In this document: one piece after another, positions 47,701-56,242 of the stretch
Numbering within the stretch: position 1 is the first letter of the stretch
How the letters are laid out: every line of letters starts with the position of its first letter
Position numbers and translations under genes: made by a program
Notes under the pieces: generated by a model
What the model was told of the DNA's origin: nothing
Database searches by the model: none
The model's input: the letters and a program-made list of their open reading frames with translations, nothing else
NCBI GenBank assembly: GCA_964610775.1
Contig: CAZSZC010000001.1
Span: 1-64,000 of the forward strand
Direction: 5' to 3'
Length of the DNA: 64,000 bases
DNA from: CAZPWF01 sp964610775
GTDB taxonomy: Bacteria > Patescibacteriota > Saccharimonadia > Saccharimonadales > JACQNP01

Positions 47701-48844
47701 ATTGAGACTTAATAACTCGGGCGCAGGTGCAGCATTACTGAATTTGAATGATGGAGCACTTCAAACAGCGGGTACTACGCGACTTACTAATGGCGGAGGT
47801 TTGCAAAATATCACTGGCATTAGTTCGTCGGGTACTATTACATTTAGCGGCCTGAGTGCAGGGGGAATAGTGAAAACAGATACATCTGGTAATCTTCTCC
47901 TTGCAACAGCAGGAACGGATTATGAGAATCCTATTACTTTTAGCGATGGTCTTACTCGCACAACTAATACGGTTAATATAGGAGGCAGCATAACTGCCAA
48001 TCGTGATATTGCATTAGGTAGTAACACGTTTAGCTTTAGTGGAAGTGGTTTAGTTGCTATTGGTAATACTACGGCAAGTGGTAAGTTGTCTATAGATGAT
48101 GGTACTACTAATCCGTCACTATTTATAAATAAAACCAATGGAACAGGTAATATACTTACTCTCCAGAAGAGCGGTACTGGCGTATTTACTATTTCTAATA
48201 GTGGAGCGGTTCAAATAAGCTCTACTTCAACCTCAGCCTTTACGGTTTCAAACAATGGAGGAAGTTCTAACTTCTTCTCTGTAGATACATCAGGTGCCAT
48301 AATTCAGATTGGATCATCAACGGGTGATGCTACGGGTGTATTGTTTGTTCTCGACAGTAAGACTGGCGCAGATCCTATAACAGGAGTCGTTAATGGTGCT
48401 CAATATTACAATAGTACAAATAACAGGTTCCGTTGCTATGAGAACGGTGCTTGGCGAGACTGCATAAGCTTACGAGAGGACTTGGTTGCTCATTGGAATT
48501 TATCATCTACTAAGACAAATATAGGCACAGCATTTGTCGACATATTTACCCAGACAAACTCGGACGGCAAGTCGGTTCAGATTGATACCAATGATAAGAC
48601 TCAGCTCAGACTAGTTGTTAACTGGAACAAAGTAGGGACGGGTACGCAAACTGTTCAAATACTAGAAGTAGGGACTGCTAATGTGCTAGCAACCATGAAT
48701 GTTGTTTCCGGCAGGAATGACACAGGCATAATAAATATTCCAGCGTTTGCAACAAACTCAGTAAAATACTACAAGATACAGGCTAAGAGCACCACCGCTG
48801 GCGATGACCCTGTATTTGAAAGTGCAAGCATTACACTAAAATAA
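44705..48844 (+). CDS. Surface fibre protein sharing the head domain of the giant fibre (1379 aa)
   Basis: A GTG start is chosen; no in-frame ATG is better. A basic tail and a TM helix (about residues 27-45) are followed by the head domain starting STLNFQARLLTASGG and ending IKLTAVPFAFAAES, matching the gene at 21777. Beta repeats follow (ISGGTTYTGSGNINTTGGVI occurs twice, nearly identical). A Cys-pair motif appears twice: IYYNSFANKFRCFQNNIWVDC-like near residues 480-500 and again near 1235-1258. The first is followed by a domain of about 150 residues, the second by the C-terminal 130-residue domain. Adhesion is inferred. Confidence 0.75.
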   Translation: MKTKQAHHIVRRWSYRKSVVRNLKLWGLGLFLVLATLAVFSYTRAGVYTRTRGQARAATSSTLNFQARLLTASGGVVPDGSYSIAFNLYNVSSGGTTQWTETQSLTTKNGYLSVYLGSSTPFPGTIDWSQEQYLTMNVNGDGEMTPRIKLTAVPFAFAAESLIKTNGGNKATLSWLTPTANRTINLPDADGTVALSSGGTFTNNGILYGNGTSVIQSTSAGMTGQCLVATTGSAPSWSTCVSTLQGNYDNSSNPQITLNNTQGKITIQDNATPLGGNLFEITNNGGATKYLAISSAGVSTSGTLTSGGALTVTSGGASISGGLNNNTGGITNAGSITGVGANITATGALAITSDTTNSITIDSGTTGNVNVGTGASAKTINIGNSTGATSIKIDSGTGNIDIGTTAQSRAINIGTGAASQSLTLGSNNGSSSTLLQAGTGGIQIDTGADVIIGTADTNANLLVVDTKTNTGDPTGTNGAIYYNSFANKFRCFQNNIWVDCIGSGGSTNATASIVSGLANVGANVTGAAVETLIFTSATAVSNTAGVTGFTAPADGSFRTCLIKNNANITAGTLSLRWRVNGVSVGAAACNMDSTAALRRQSTTSLDANTVTFAAGDTIGVAFDTVGLAPTTDDFTVYWTVEYNAANPTTSNATLQDAYNNSISPATILSSDNKDLKVTLADTTTDSNFLVDIATGSTGKFAVQNNGVDVFSIDSSTITASGALTSTSTITGTTLNGTTGINTGAGAGTQRIDATGNLLNIAGLTLSGAISGGTTYTGSGNINTTGGVIQTNSTTRIDNSGNLMNIGNITGSGTLTLASGGSSDLTLDSASNTTLIAANDTTLQRVAAGVYSFDLKDSLATTLKLTNSGTGVLDLNIDEGDLKTANTSRLTNSGALQNISSLTLSGAISGGTSYSGSANINTTGGVIQTNSTTRIDNSGNLTNIGNITGSGALILASGGSGTLTLNSADNVLNIDSTDTSIRRLASGALDINLEDAANTTLRLNNSGAGAALLNLNDGALQTAGTTRLTNGGGLQNITGISSSGTITFSGLSAGGIVKTDTSGNLLLATAGTDYENPITFSDGLTRTTNTVNIGGSITANRDIALGSNTFSFSGSGLVAIGNTTASGKLSIDDGTTNPSLFINKTNGTGNILTLQKSGTGVFTISNSGAVQISSTSTSAFTVSNNGGSSNFFSVDTSGAIIQIGSSTGDATGVLFVLDSKTGADPITGVVNGAQYYNSTNNRFRCYENGAWRDCISLREDLVAHWNLSSTKTNIGTAFVDIFTQTNSDGKSVQIDTNDKTQLRLVVNWNKVGTGTQTVQILEVGTANVLATMNVVSGRNDTGIINIPAFATNSVKYYKIQAKSTTAGDDPVFESASITLK
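44829..44878 (+). other. Alternating purine-pyrimidine CG tract inside the fibre gene
   Basis: About 50 bp are almost only CG, CA/TG and TA steps, in DNA that is otherwise balanced or AT-rich. It encodes TRAGVYTRTRGQARAATS at the membrane-proximal edge of the TM helix. Confidence 0.85.
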
Positions 48845-48911
48845 ACCATAGCTCGACTTTATTCTTACTCCTGTACATGGTACCCTAAAGGGGAAATAGC
48901 AGGGATGTAAG

Positions 48912-49670
48912 GTGACAAAAATTATTGCAATATTGAATCAAAAAGGTGGTGTTGGTAAGACAACCACAGCTATTAATTTGGGTGCTTATCTTGCAAAGGA
49001 AGGCAAGAGAGTGCTCCTGGTAGATTTTGATCCTCAGGGTAACGCAACTAGTGGGCTCGGTATCGATAAGCATAATTTAGATGCAACTGTATATGATGCA
49101 ATTCTGGGAGCAGTGAGCGCCGATAGGGTTATTATTGAGTCAAACGTTCAAGGATTGAATGTTATGGTTGCTAACCCCAACCTAGCGGCCGCCGAATTGG
49201 AGCTAGCAAATAGAGACGACAGGGAATTAGCACTAAAAAATTTAGTTGCTGGTTTAGATTATGACTACATATTAATAGACTGTCCGCCAGCTCTAGGGCT
49301 ACTTACTATAAATGCTCTAACGGCAGCGGAATGGTTACTTATACCGGTACAGGCGGAATACTATGCACTCGAAGGGTTGAGTCAATTATTGGAAGTTATG
49401 CAACGTGTGAAGCAAGGCTTGAACACACAACTGGAACTATTAGGCGTCTTGGTAACTATGTTTGATGGTCGTAATAGTCTGGCTGATCAGGTACAAAAAG
49501 AATTGAAAACATACTTTGGAGACAAACTATTTTCGACTGTGGTGCCACGCAATGTTCGACTAGCTGAAGCGCCCAGTCACGGCGTACCAATAAGTGAACA
49601 TGACAAATGGTCTAAGGGAGCACGAGCCTATAAACAGCTTGCTAAGGAGGTAGAAAAGCGTGTCAGCTAA
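48912..49670 (+). CDS. parA: Chromosome-partitioning ATPase ParA/Soj
   Basis: ParA moves replicated origins by ATP-driven cycling on DNA with ParB. The 252-aa protein starts at GTG 48912 and has the deviant Walker A KGGVGKTT (residues 11-18), the switch motif VDFDPQGN and Walker B ILIDCPPALG. The short N-terminus marks the chromosomal (Soj-like) type. The stop overlaps the start of parB by 11 nt, so translation is coupled. GGGATG upstream is a weak Shine-Dalgarno. Confidence 0.96.
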   Translation: MTKIIAILNQKGGVGKTTTAINLGAYLAKEGKRVLLVDFDPQGNATSGLGIDKHNLDATVYDAILGAVSADRVIIESNVQGLNVMVANPNLAAAELELANRDDRELALKNLVAGLDYDYILIDCPPALGLLTINALTAAEWLLIPVQAEYYALEGLSQLLEVMQRVKQGLNTQLELLGVLVTMFDGRNSLADQVQKELKTYFGDKLFSTVVPRNVRLAEAPSHGVPISEHDKWSKGARAYKQLAKEVEKRVS

Positions 49671-50523
49671 ACCAAAATCAGGGTTGGGGAGAGGTATAGA
49701 ATCGTTAATCTCATCTGACTTTGACAAGACGATTCTAGATAACAGTAAAGAACGAATACAAAAATTGTTCACTAAGCAGATCAAGCCTATGGAGGGTCAG
49801 CCAAGAAAGCATTTTGATGAAGCTGCTCTGACGGAATTAGCTGAGTCAATTAAGCGATATGGTGTACTTCAGCCGCTAATAGTTACCGACTCAGGCAAAG
49901 ATGCATATACTCTTATTGCTGGTGAGCGTCGTTGGCGAGCTGCAAAAATAGCTGGGCTTGAGCAGGTACCGGCAATTGTGCGACAACAAAAAGATCAAGA
50001 AAGGCTAGAGATAGCCCTTATTGAAAATGTGCAAAGAGTTGATTTATCGCCACTGGAACAAGCAGTTTCGATCGAAAGACTACACACAGAATTCAATATC
50101 AGCTATAACGATATCGCTAAACAATTAGGTAAAGCTCATACAACTGTCCATAATATCGTGCGACTTCTACAATTACCCGAGTCTGCGCTTATTGCTTTGC
50201 AGAAGGGTAATATTAGTGAAGGGCATGCTAGAGCTATACTGTCACTTAAGAGTTCGCCAGATAGGCAAGAACAATTACTAAGACTTATTATCAATAATGG
50301 CTGGTCGGTCCGTCAGGCAGAACAGTTTGTGACTACTACCAAGCAAGGCGCTAGTACCTCGCAGCAGGCTGCCAAGCGTATGGCCACAGAGACACCGGCA
50401 ACCAAAAAATTAGCCAGCAGATTGAGCACCAGGGTCACTGTTAAAAGGACTGCACGTGGTGGGCGGCTTGAAATTCATTTCAAAGACGACAAAGAACTAG
50501 AGAACATAATTAAGCAGCTATAA
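49660..50523 (+). CDS. parB: Chromosome-partitioning protein ParB
   Basis: The 287-aa protein starts at GTG 49660 inside the end of parA. It has the CTP-binding/ParB box with GERRWRAAKIAG and ENVQRVDLSPLEQA, a central helix-turn-helix (ISYNDIAKQLGKAHTTVHNI) and a C-terminal dimerisation segment. No parS site (TGTTTCACGTGAAACA-like) was noticed in the window by eye. It converges with lepB, 20 nt away. Confidence 0.96.
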   Translation: MSAKPKSGLGRGIESLISSDFDKTILDNSKERIQKLFTKQIKPMEGQPRKHFDEAALTELAESIKRYGVLQPLIVTDSGKDAYTLIAGERRWRAAKIAGLEQVPAIVRQQKDQERLEIALIENVQRVDLSPLEQAVSIERLHTEFNISYNDIAKQLGKAHTTVHNIVRLLQLPESALIALQKGNISEGHARAILSLKSSPDRQEQLLRLIINNGWSVRQAEQFVTTTKQGASTSQQAAKRMATETPATKKLASRLSTRVTVKRTARGGRLEIHFKDDKELENIIKQL

Positions 50524-50543
50524 ATCATCTCAAGATAAGATTA

Positions 50544-51212
50544 CTAGAACTGTCTGAAGGTATTGAAAGGGAAAACCCGAAACTCGAGTTTTCCTGATAT
50601 GTCCTGAGACGAGATAGTACCGAATACCCTAGAATCTAGAGAGTTCGGGCGGTTGTCGCCGGACACAAAAACTTCGCCTTCAGGAACGGTTATGTCGACA
50701 TTACCAGATGTAATGCTATCGTTTGCGCCATGATCCTTGCCCTCATCTGGATTAAAACCATTAGGATTCTGTTCGTTGAATATAGTGATGATACCATTAT
50801 TAACTACTACTCGATCGCCAGGTAGCCCAATTACTCGTTTTATAAGTTGTTTGTCGCCGATACTGCCACCCTCGTAAATGTCGTGCTTCGTAAAGACGAT
50901 TATATCGCCACGATTAGGTATATAAGCTTGGTTTCTTATCTTTGCGATTGTTTTGGGAAGCTTCCAGACAATCAATCGATCTTTGTTGTGTAGTGTAGTT
51001 TCCATGCTTGGACCGTCAACTTCGTAAGACTGGAATACGAAATTAATAAGCATTAAGGCAATAACTGGCGCCATTATTACGATGGCGATTGTTGAAAGTA
51101 TGCTTTTCCAGCCTTCGCCCTTCTTCTTTGAGGTAGTTGGTGTGTTGTTGGGTATGTCTGCTTGAGGGGTGCTTGGCACAGGATTCTGTGGTATAGTTGG
51201 ATCTTGCTGCAT
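50544..51212 (-). CDS. lepB: Signal peptidase I
   Basis: This membrane protease cleaves signal peptides. A Pro/Thr-rich cytoplasmic tail precedes a TM helix (about residues 38-59). The catalytic Ser is S69 in DGPSMETTL and the Lys is K125 in LIKRVIGLPGD; SGDNRPNSLDSR is the conserved box E-like region. Start 51212 is chosen because a TATAGT (-10) lies 9 nt upstream; a longer frame from 51272 would start upstream of that promoter. The protein is then 222 aa. Confidence 0.93.
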   Translation of the reverse strand: MQQDPTIPQNPVPSTPQADIPNNTPTTSKKKGEGWKSILSTIAIVIMAPVIALMLINFVFQSYEVDGPSMETTLHNKDRLIVWKLPKTIAKIRNQAYIPNRGDIIVFTKHDIYEGGSIGDKQLIKRVIGLPGDRVVVNNGIITIFNEQNPNGFNPDEGKDHGANDSITSGNVDITVPEGEVFVSGDNRPNSLDSRVFGTISSQDISGKLEFRVFPFNTFRQF

Positions 51213-51221
51213 CAGACTTAG

Positions 51222-51287
51222 ACTATAACCTACTTTGCAGTTAACAACCATAATTTGTTTACGAAAGGCCATTCAAACCGCTATACT
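51222..51287. promoter_or_regulatory. Divergent promoters of lepB and the LCP gene
   Basis: On the minus strand TATAGT (51227-51222) serves lepB. On the plus strand TTACGA (51259-51264), a 17-nt spacer and TATACT (51282-51287) serve the gene at 51303, with a leader of about 9 nt. Confidence 0.6.
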
Positions 51288-51302
51288 TAAGTTTGTATTT
51301 TC

Positions 51303-53116
51303 ATGGATAACTTTAGGAAAACAAGAACTAATAGACGTCGAACGGGTACCCTAGATGGGGTGATTGGTGGTGGTTCTAGAAAGTCACCAGCTGCTAATCC
51401 TGTTACAGGTCACAAATCAGAAAAAACTCAGACAACATCTAATATGCGTGTCGGGAATTTCGGCGCAACGGATGGATTCCATCCCAATAAACAGTCACAG
51501 ATACAGAGCTCTGGGCGTATTACTGGTCGCCAGCCCGTAAGAAAAGATGACGGTACTATAGAACTTCAATCACCAGATAATATTGGTAAGAAGCGTCGTC
51601 AGCACTCAAAGCATCGAGGTAAGACTATCGCGATGCGCGGTGCGAGTATGTTTATGGTTTTTGTTCTTCTTATGAGTGGCTTTGTTTTCGGTAAGGCATA
51701 CTTGAAATTCGGGCAGATATTTAAGGGTGGTGGTAGTGCTGCAGCTCTGGGCGAAAATGTTGACCCAGCTTTACTTAAAGGTGAAGGTGATGGCCGAGTA
51801 AATATTCTTCTTTTAGGTAAAGGTGGGCCTGGCCATGAAGCACCAGATCTGACTGATACCATACTTATAGCGAGTATTAATCCAATTCAAAAAGAAGNNN
51901 NNNNNNNNNNNNNNNNNNNNNNNNNNNNNNNNNNNNNNNNNNNNNNNNNNNNNNNNNNNNNNNNNNNNNNNNNNNNNNNNNNNNNNNNNNNNNNNNNCCA
52001 GATCTGACTGATACCATACTTATAGCGAGTATTAATCCAATTCAAAAAGAAGCTGCACTATTAAGCATTCCTCGTGATTTCTACGTTAAGACAGAAGATT
52101 ATGGCTCTATGAAGATAAACGCCGTCTATGCAAATCGTAAAAACGACGTGCTGAGCTCCACTAAATACAATGATCCAGATAGAGAGAAAAAGGCCGAAGA
52201 AGAGGGAATAAAGGCAATCGAGAACACTATTACCAAAACCGTAGGAATACCTATTCATTATCACGGTATGGTTGATTTTCAGGGTTTTAAAAAGGCAATA
52301 GATACTGTTGATGGTGTTGATGTAAACGCCCCGGCAGAAGTACAAGAAACAATGTGGATTGATGGACGTAACTATCGGCTAAATGTTCAGCCTGGTGTTT
52401 CGCATTTTGATGGATTTAGGGCTTTGGCTTACTCTCGCTCAAGACATACCAGTCCCCGTGGTGATTTTGATAGATCTGAGCGTCAGCGCCTGATGTTAGT
52501 TGCCTTAAAGGATAAAATATTATCACTGGGCACACTATCGAATCCACTGAAGATTAATCAATTGATAAGTGATTTTGGTGATCATATCGAGACAAATTTG
52601 TCAGTGAACGAAATGATGCGCTTGTATGATATAGGCAAAGAAATACCGAGCGACAAAATTCAATCAGTCGGCTTAGCCGATCCGCCCAATGATTATGTAA
52701 CTACTTCTATGATTGGTGGCCAATCGGTAGTTATTCCTAAGGCTGGGGTCGGTAACTATAAAGACATTCAAAACTTCGTAAGAAACAAATTACGTGACGG
52801 ATATCTAGCAGATGAAAACGCTACAGTTATGGTGCTAAATGGTACAAATGTTCCTGGCCTAGCTGGACGAACAGCAGAAGAACTCAAATCGTTTGGTTAC
52901 AATATGCTTCCAGCTGCTGATGCCCCAACCAAGAGTTATCAAGAGACTGTGATAGTTGATCTTAGGAATGGTGACAAGAAATACACCAAACACTATCTAG
53001 AAAATCGCTTTGGAGTTTCGACTGTGCCGAATCTTCCGGATAGTTCGATTAACCCAGGAATGGCCGACTTTGTTATAATTATTGGGCAAAATGAAGTCAG
53101 TCGTCTCCAAAATTAA
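51303..53116 (+). CDS. LytR-CpsA-Psr (LCP) family protein with LytR_C domain, split by a false gap
   Basis: LCP enzymes attach glycopolymers to the cell wall or envelope. The N-terminus is basic and cytoplasmic, with a TM helix at about 112-130 (GASMFMVFVLLMSGFVF). The LCP core has VNILLLGKGGPG, LTDTILIASI, SIPRDFYVK and the Arg-rich YSRSRHTSPRGDFDRSERQR. A C-terminal LytR_C-type domain begins ATVMVLNGTNVPGLAG. The 55 bp before the run of N (51843-51897) are repeated exactly after it (51998-52052). Removing one copy and the N restores one open frame of 552 aa. Confidence 0.92.
51843..52052. other. Assembly gap (100 N) with 55-bp duplicated edges
   Basis: 51843-51897 and 51998-52052 are identical, and the intervening 100 N are a placeholder. 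The contigs overlap rather than leave missing sequence. Confidence 0.95.
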
Positions 53117-53843
53117 GCCCACTGGTGGCTTTTCTCAGATATTTCACACGATACTGCTGTTATTGCTACCAGCATCAATGTTTGTTCTTGTAAGGATAAA
53201 TCTGGTTCCAATTGCGGCTGGTCTGATTGTGCTGAGCAAGTGGCGTATGTTCGCTGTTAGGCCTCGCTATTGGCTGGCTAACTTACGCGCGAACGCTGTC
53301 GACCTATTAGTTGGGCTATCTTTGCTTGTATTTATGTCGCAAACAGAAGCTACTTCTTGGCAGCTTCTTTGGGTTGGTGTTTATGCAGTCTGGCTAATAC
53401 TAATCAAGCCCGGCTCGAGTGTTTGGAAAGTTTCTTTGCAGGCTGCTATTGGGCAAGTTTTTGGGCTGATGGCACTTTTTATGGGTTGGGGTGGATCATC
53501 CAGTCTAGTTTTAGTTATTGGTTGTTGGGTAGTTTGCTATATGTCAGCACGTCACTTCTTTACTGCTTTTGATGAGGAGGAGAGAGCCTCATTACTAGCT
53601 CATATTTGGGGTTATTTTGCAGCGGCATTAGCCTGGGTTTTGGCTCACTGGTTACTTTATTACGGCGTAGTAGCGCAAATCACCCTAATACTTAGCGTTC
53701 TTAGTTTTGGGTTAGCTGCACTGTATTACTTGGATCATACTGATCGACTATCACCATTGCTCAGAAGGCAGTTTATCTTTATTATGATAGCTATAGTGGT
53801 TGTGGTTTTGGTATTCTCTAACTGGGGAGATCGAACCGTTTAA
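53091..53843 (+). CDS. Polytopic membrane protein (250 aa)
   Basis: No family is recognised. About eight hydrophobic helices are visible, for example FHTILLLLLPASMFVLVRI, AVDLLVGLSLLVFM, LVLVIGCWVVCYM and FIFIMIAIVVVVLVF. A conserved-looking loop FFTAFDEEERASLLAH lies between helices. The ATG at 53091 is preferred to the TTG at 53082; both overlap the end of the LCP gene, so co-expression is likely. The context (LCP upstream, HtrA downstream) suggests an envelope role without proof. Confidence 0.7.
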   Translation: MKSVVSKIKPTGGFSQIFHTILLLLLPASMFVLVRINLVPIAAGLIVLSKWRMFAVRPRYWLANLRANAVDLLVGLSLLVFMSQTEATSWQLLWVGVYAVWLILIKPGSSVWKVSLQAAIGQVFGLMALFMGWGGSSSLVLVIGCWVVCYMSARHFFTAFDEEERASLLAHIWGYFAAALAWVLAHWLLYYGVVAQITLILSVLSFGLAALYYLDHTDRLSPLLRRQFIFIMIAIVVVVLVFSNWGDRTV

Positions 53844-53889
53844 GCGTATTCTCAGATTTGTTCTGTGTAATACAGTTCAAGGAGAAATA

Positions 53890-55125
53890 ATGGAAGAACC
53901 AAAGGAAATCGACAAAACCAAAGAAGATAAGCCACTAAAGCCGGCTGAGCAAAAACCTTCCAATTCGTCAAAGACATCTCAGAACAGGATGATGCAAATA
54001 ATCGCATTGATTCTGGTTGTGCTGTCAGTAGGTTTTATAGGTGGATGGTTGGGTGCGGGTAGTCGTAGCTATCAGCAGCACATTAATGGAACGGCTGATG
54101 TTAGTAAGACTACTGTTGTAGCAGAGGGCGACCTGATTAGTAATCTTGCCAAAGAAGTTGGCCCTAGTGTTGTCTCGGTTAGTGTCAAAACCCAGCGTAA
54201 TGTTAATAGTTTTTTTGGCTCTCAGGCCGTACAGGAAGAGGGCGCTGGCACCGGTTTCATTATTAGTAAAGAAGGTTTAATCGCAACAAATCGTCATGTT
54301 GTTCCCAGTGGCACCAAGACCGTATCAGTTACACTATCAGACGGAACAGAGATAGATAATGTTGAGGTTGTAGGTAGGACACTTGATAGTGATCCGCTTG
54401 ACGTGGCATTTCTGAAAGTGAAAGACGCTAAAGGCAAAGAACTCAAGCCAGTTAAATTAGGTGACTCATCCAAAATGCGAGTTGGTGACAAGGTAATTGC
54501 GATTGGTAATGCTCTTGGTCAATTCCAGAATACAGTAACTAGTGGCATAATCTCTGGCTATGGTCGCCAGATTCAGGCCTATGATGGTGATGGTACTGGC
54601 GGAGAGACTCTACAAAACCTGTTTCAGACTGACGCTGCAATTAATCAAGGTAACTCCGGCGGCCCGTTGGTTAATATGAATGGTGAAGTTATTGGCATTA
54701 ATACTGCAGTGGCTGGTGGCGGAGCACAGAATATTGGTTTCGCCATACCCGTTAACGACGTTAGTGGTATGATCAAAAGCGTGCTCGAAAAGGGCAAGCT
54801 AGAGCGACCCTATCTCGGCGTTCATTACATAGAACTAACTGACGAATACGCTAAACAATTAGGGATTGAGCAAAAGCGCGGTGCATACATTATTGAATCA
54901 AGTAATGGCGATGTGTCGATCATATCCGGTAGTCCCGCAGAGAAGGCAGGTCTTAAAGAAAAGGATGTGATAATAAAGGTTGGTCAAGATACAGTTGGCG
55001 AAGGCAATAGCTTAACCTCACTACTACAGAAGCATGGTGTTGGCGAAACGGTTGAGTTAACCATAATCCGTGACGGCAAAGAGCAAAAGATCAAGGCTAC
55101 TCTCGAAGCCGCCCCGCAGAACTAA
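53890..55125 (+). CDS. HtrA/DegP-like serine protease with PDZ domain
   Basis: This membrane-anchored quality-control protease has a polar tail, a TM helix (about residues 34-55), a trypsin-like domain with catalytic H136 (ATNRHVV), D171 (DPLDVAFL) and S257 (GNSGGPL), then one PDZ domain (about 308-405, starting RPYLGVHYIEL). The length of 411 aa matches single-PDZ HtrA proteins. The start 53890 is preceded by AGGAG; an open frame extends upstream to 53800 but overlaps the membrane-protein gene and has no ribosome site. All catalytic residues are intact. Confidence 0.95.
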   Translation: MEEPKEIDKTKEDKPLKPAEQKPSNSSKTSQNRMMQIIALILVVLSVGFIGGWLGAGSRSYQQHINGTADVSKTTVVAEGDLISNLAKEVGPSVVSVSVKTQRNVNSFFGSQAVQEEGAGTGFIISKEGLIATNRHVVPSGTKTVSVTLSDGTEIDNVEVVGRTLDSDPLDVAFLKVKDAKGKELKPVKLGDSSKMRVGDKVIAIGNALGQFQNTVTSGIISGYGRQIQAYDGDGTGGETLQNLFQTDAAINQGNSGGPLVNMNGEVIGINTAVAGGGAQNIGFAIPVNDVSGMIKSVLEKGKLERPYLGVHYIELTDEYAKQLGIEQKRGAYIIESSNGDVSIISGSPAEKAGLKEKDVIIKVGQDTVGEGNSLTSLLQKHGVGETVELTIIRDGKEQKIKATLEAAPQN

Positions 55126-55167
55126 TTGCTTGTGTTTAAAGGGTGAATTATTGGTACAATTTATCTC

Positions 55168-55452
55168 GTGCCAAAATTAATAGATAAGATATTTCCTAAC
55201 GAACAGTGCCTGTCGGAAGATACTATACAGTTAGTCGAACATATTACTGGTGAAGATATAGTTAACTTTTTCAGAGTCATCGGGCCTGTCATATACGGCA
55301 GAAAAGATTCACAGGTTCACACGCAATCGCCGTTTACACTTACATATTCTGAACTGCAACAGTTTGGAATAAATTACGATGCCTTGTATAGGATGCCTCT
55401 AGAATTAGCTGATATCAGGCTAAAGCTTTTAGATAACGAAATACCTGAATAA
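55168..55452 (+). CDS. Hypothetical protein (94 aa), GTG start
   Basis: I do not recognise this protein. It is soluble, with mixed helix and strand and no signal peptide. The GTG at 55168 is 7 nt after a TACAAT -10 box, so the mRNA is probably leaderless with a GTG start. Its 3' end overlaps the convergent prmC gene by 38 nt. Confidence 0.55.
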   Translation: MPKLIDKIFPNEQCLSEDTIQLVEHITGEDIVNFFRVIGPVIYGRKDSQVHTQSPFTLTYSELQQFGINYDALYRMPLELADIRLKLLDNEIPE

Positions 55453-56242
55453 AGTCTTCTTCCGCTTGTTGCTCGTATTCTGATTTTTCTGCGATTCTAG
55501 CTAGTTCGCTATGCTGAAAGGGTAACGATTCTGTCAGAATATATGTTGGTTTATTTTGTAGCTTATTAATCTGTCGGAACATCTCTCGATAAAGATCCAA
55601 TCCATCTTCCCCACCAAAAATAGCGTGACTAGGCTCGAACATGGCCGCTTTATTTATAGTATGTCCATTAGGAACGTATGGGAGGTTAGCAATGATAATC
55701 CATTTGTCATTGATCTCCTCCAAAAACGGCTCCAGGAGGTTGCCTTGGCGAAATTCTATACTCGCGTTATATTTCTTTGCATTTAATTCTGCAGTCCGGG
55801 TACATTTATTATCAATATCAGTGCCAACAACGCGATACTTGGGTAATTCAAGCTTGGCGCTAACAGCAAGGCAGCCGCTACCAGTCCCGATGTCAATGAT
55901 AGTCCAGCTGTTGTTCGTAGGCAGGTCTTTAAGAAGATCAATAATTGTTTCAGTCTCTGGTCTTGGTTCAAGCGTGTGATTATTGACTATAAACTCACGA
56001 CCGTAAAACTCCGATTTACCCCTAATGTAAGCCAGTGGTTCATGTTTTGCGCGTCTTTCGATTTTAGGTTCAAGCTCACGTAATTGCTTATCTGTTAATT
56101 CGTGTTCTGGATGAGCAAGTAACCAAGATCTATCCTCATTAGTTATATCTTCAAGCAAAACCAAGGCGTCAAGTCTTGCGGTCGTGATATTTGAACTCTG
56201 CAGAGTTTTAACAGATTCTTGTAGCCAGTCCGAAATTTTCAT
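55415..56242 (-). CDS. prmC: Peptide chain release factor N5-glutamine methyltransferase
   Basis: PrmC methylates the Gln of the GGQ motif in release factors. The 275-aa protein has an N-terminal helical domain (LARP.. type with EHELTDKQLRELEP), PRPETETIIDLL, the SAM-binding motif DIGTGSGCLAVS and the active-site motif as NLPYVP instead of the usual NPPY. The ATG overlaps the stop of the upstream phosphatase gene by 4 nt (ATGA), indicating coupled translation. It ends with TGA. prfA, its likely substrate gene, lies about 1 kb upstream on the same strand. Confidence 0.92.
   Translation of the reverse strand: MKISDWLQESVKTLQSSNITTARLDALVLLEDITNEDRSWLLAHPEHELTDKQLRELEPKIERRAKHEPLAYIRGKSEFYGREFIVNNHTLEPRPETETIIDLLKDLPTNNSWTIIDIGTGSGCLAVSAKLELPKYRVVGTDIDNKCTRTAELNAKKYNASIEFRQGNLLEPFLEEINDKWIIIANLPYVPNGHTINKAAMFEPSHAIFGGEDGLDLYREMFRQINKLQNKPTYILTESLPFQHSELARIAEKSEYEQQAEEDFIQVFRYLKALA

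Noticed and set aside
52109..53116. Separate gene starting at 52109
   Set aside because: It is the C-terminal part of the LCP gene. The frame is continuous with the upstream part once the duplicated gap edge is removed.
43374..56242. UGA recoded as glycine (as in Gracilibacteria/SR1)
   Set aside because: TGA ends several genes at the expected place (44460-44462, prmC, the phosphatase overlapping prmC, 62481-62483), and no in-frame TGA was seen in conserved genes.
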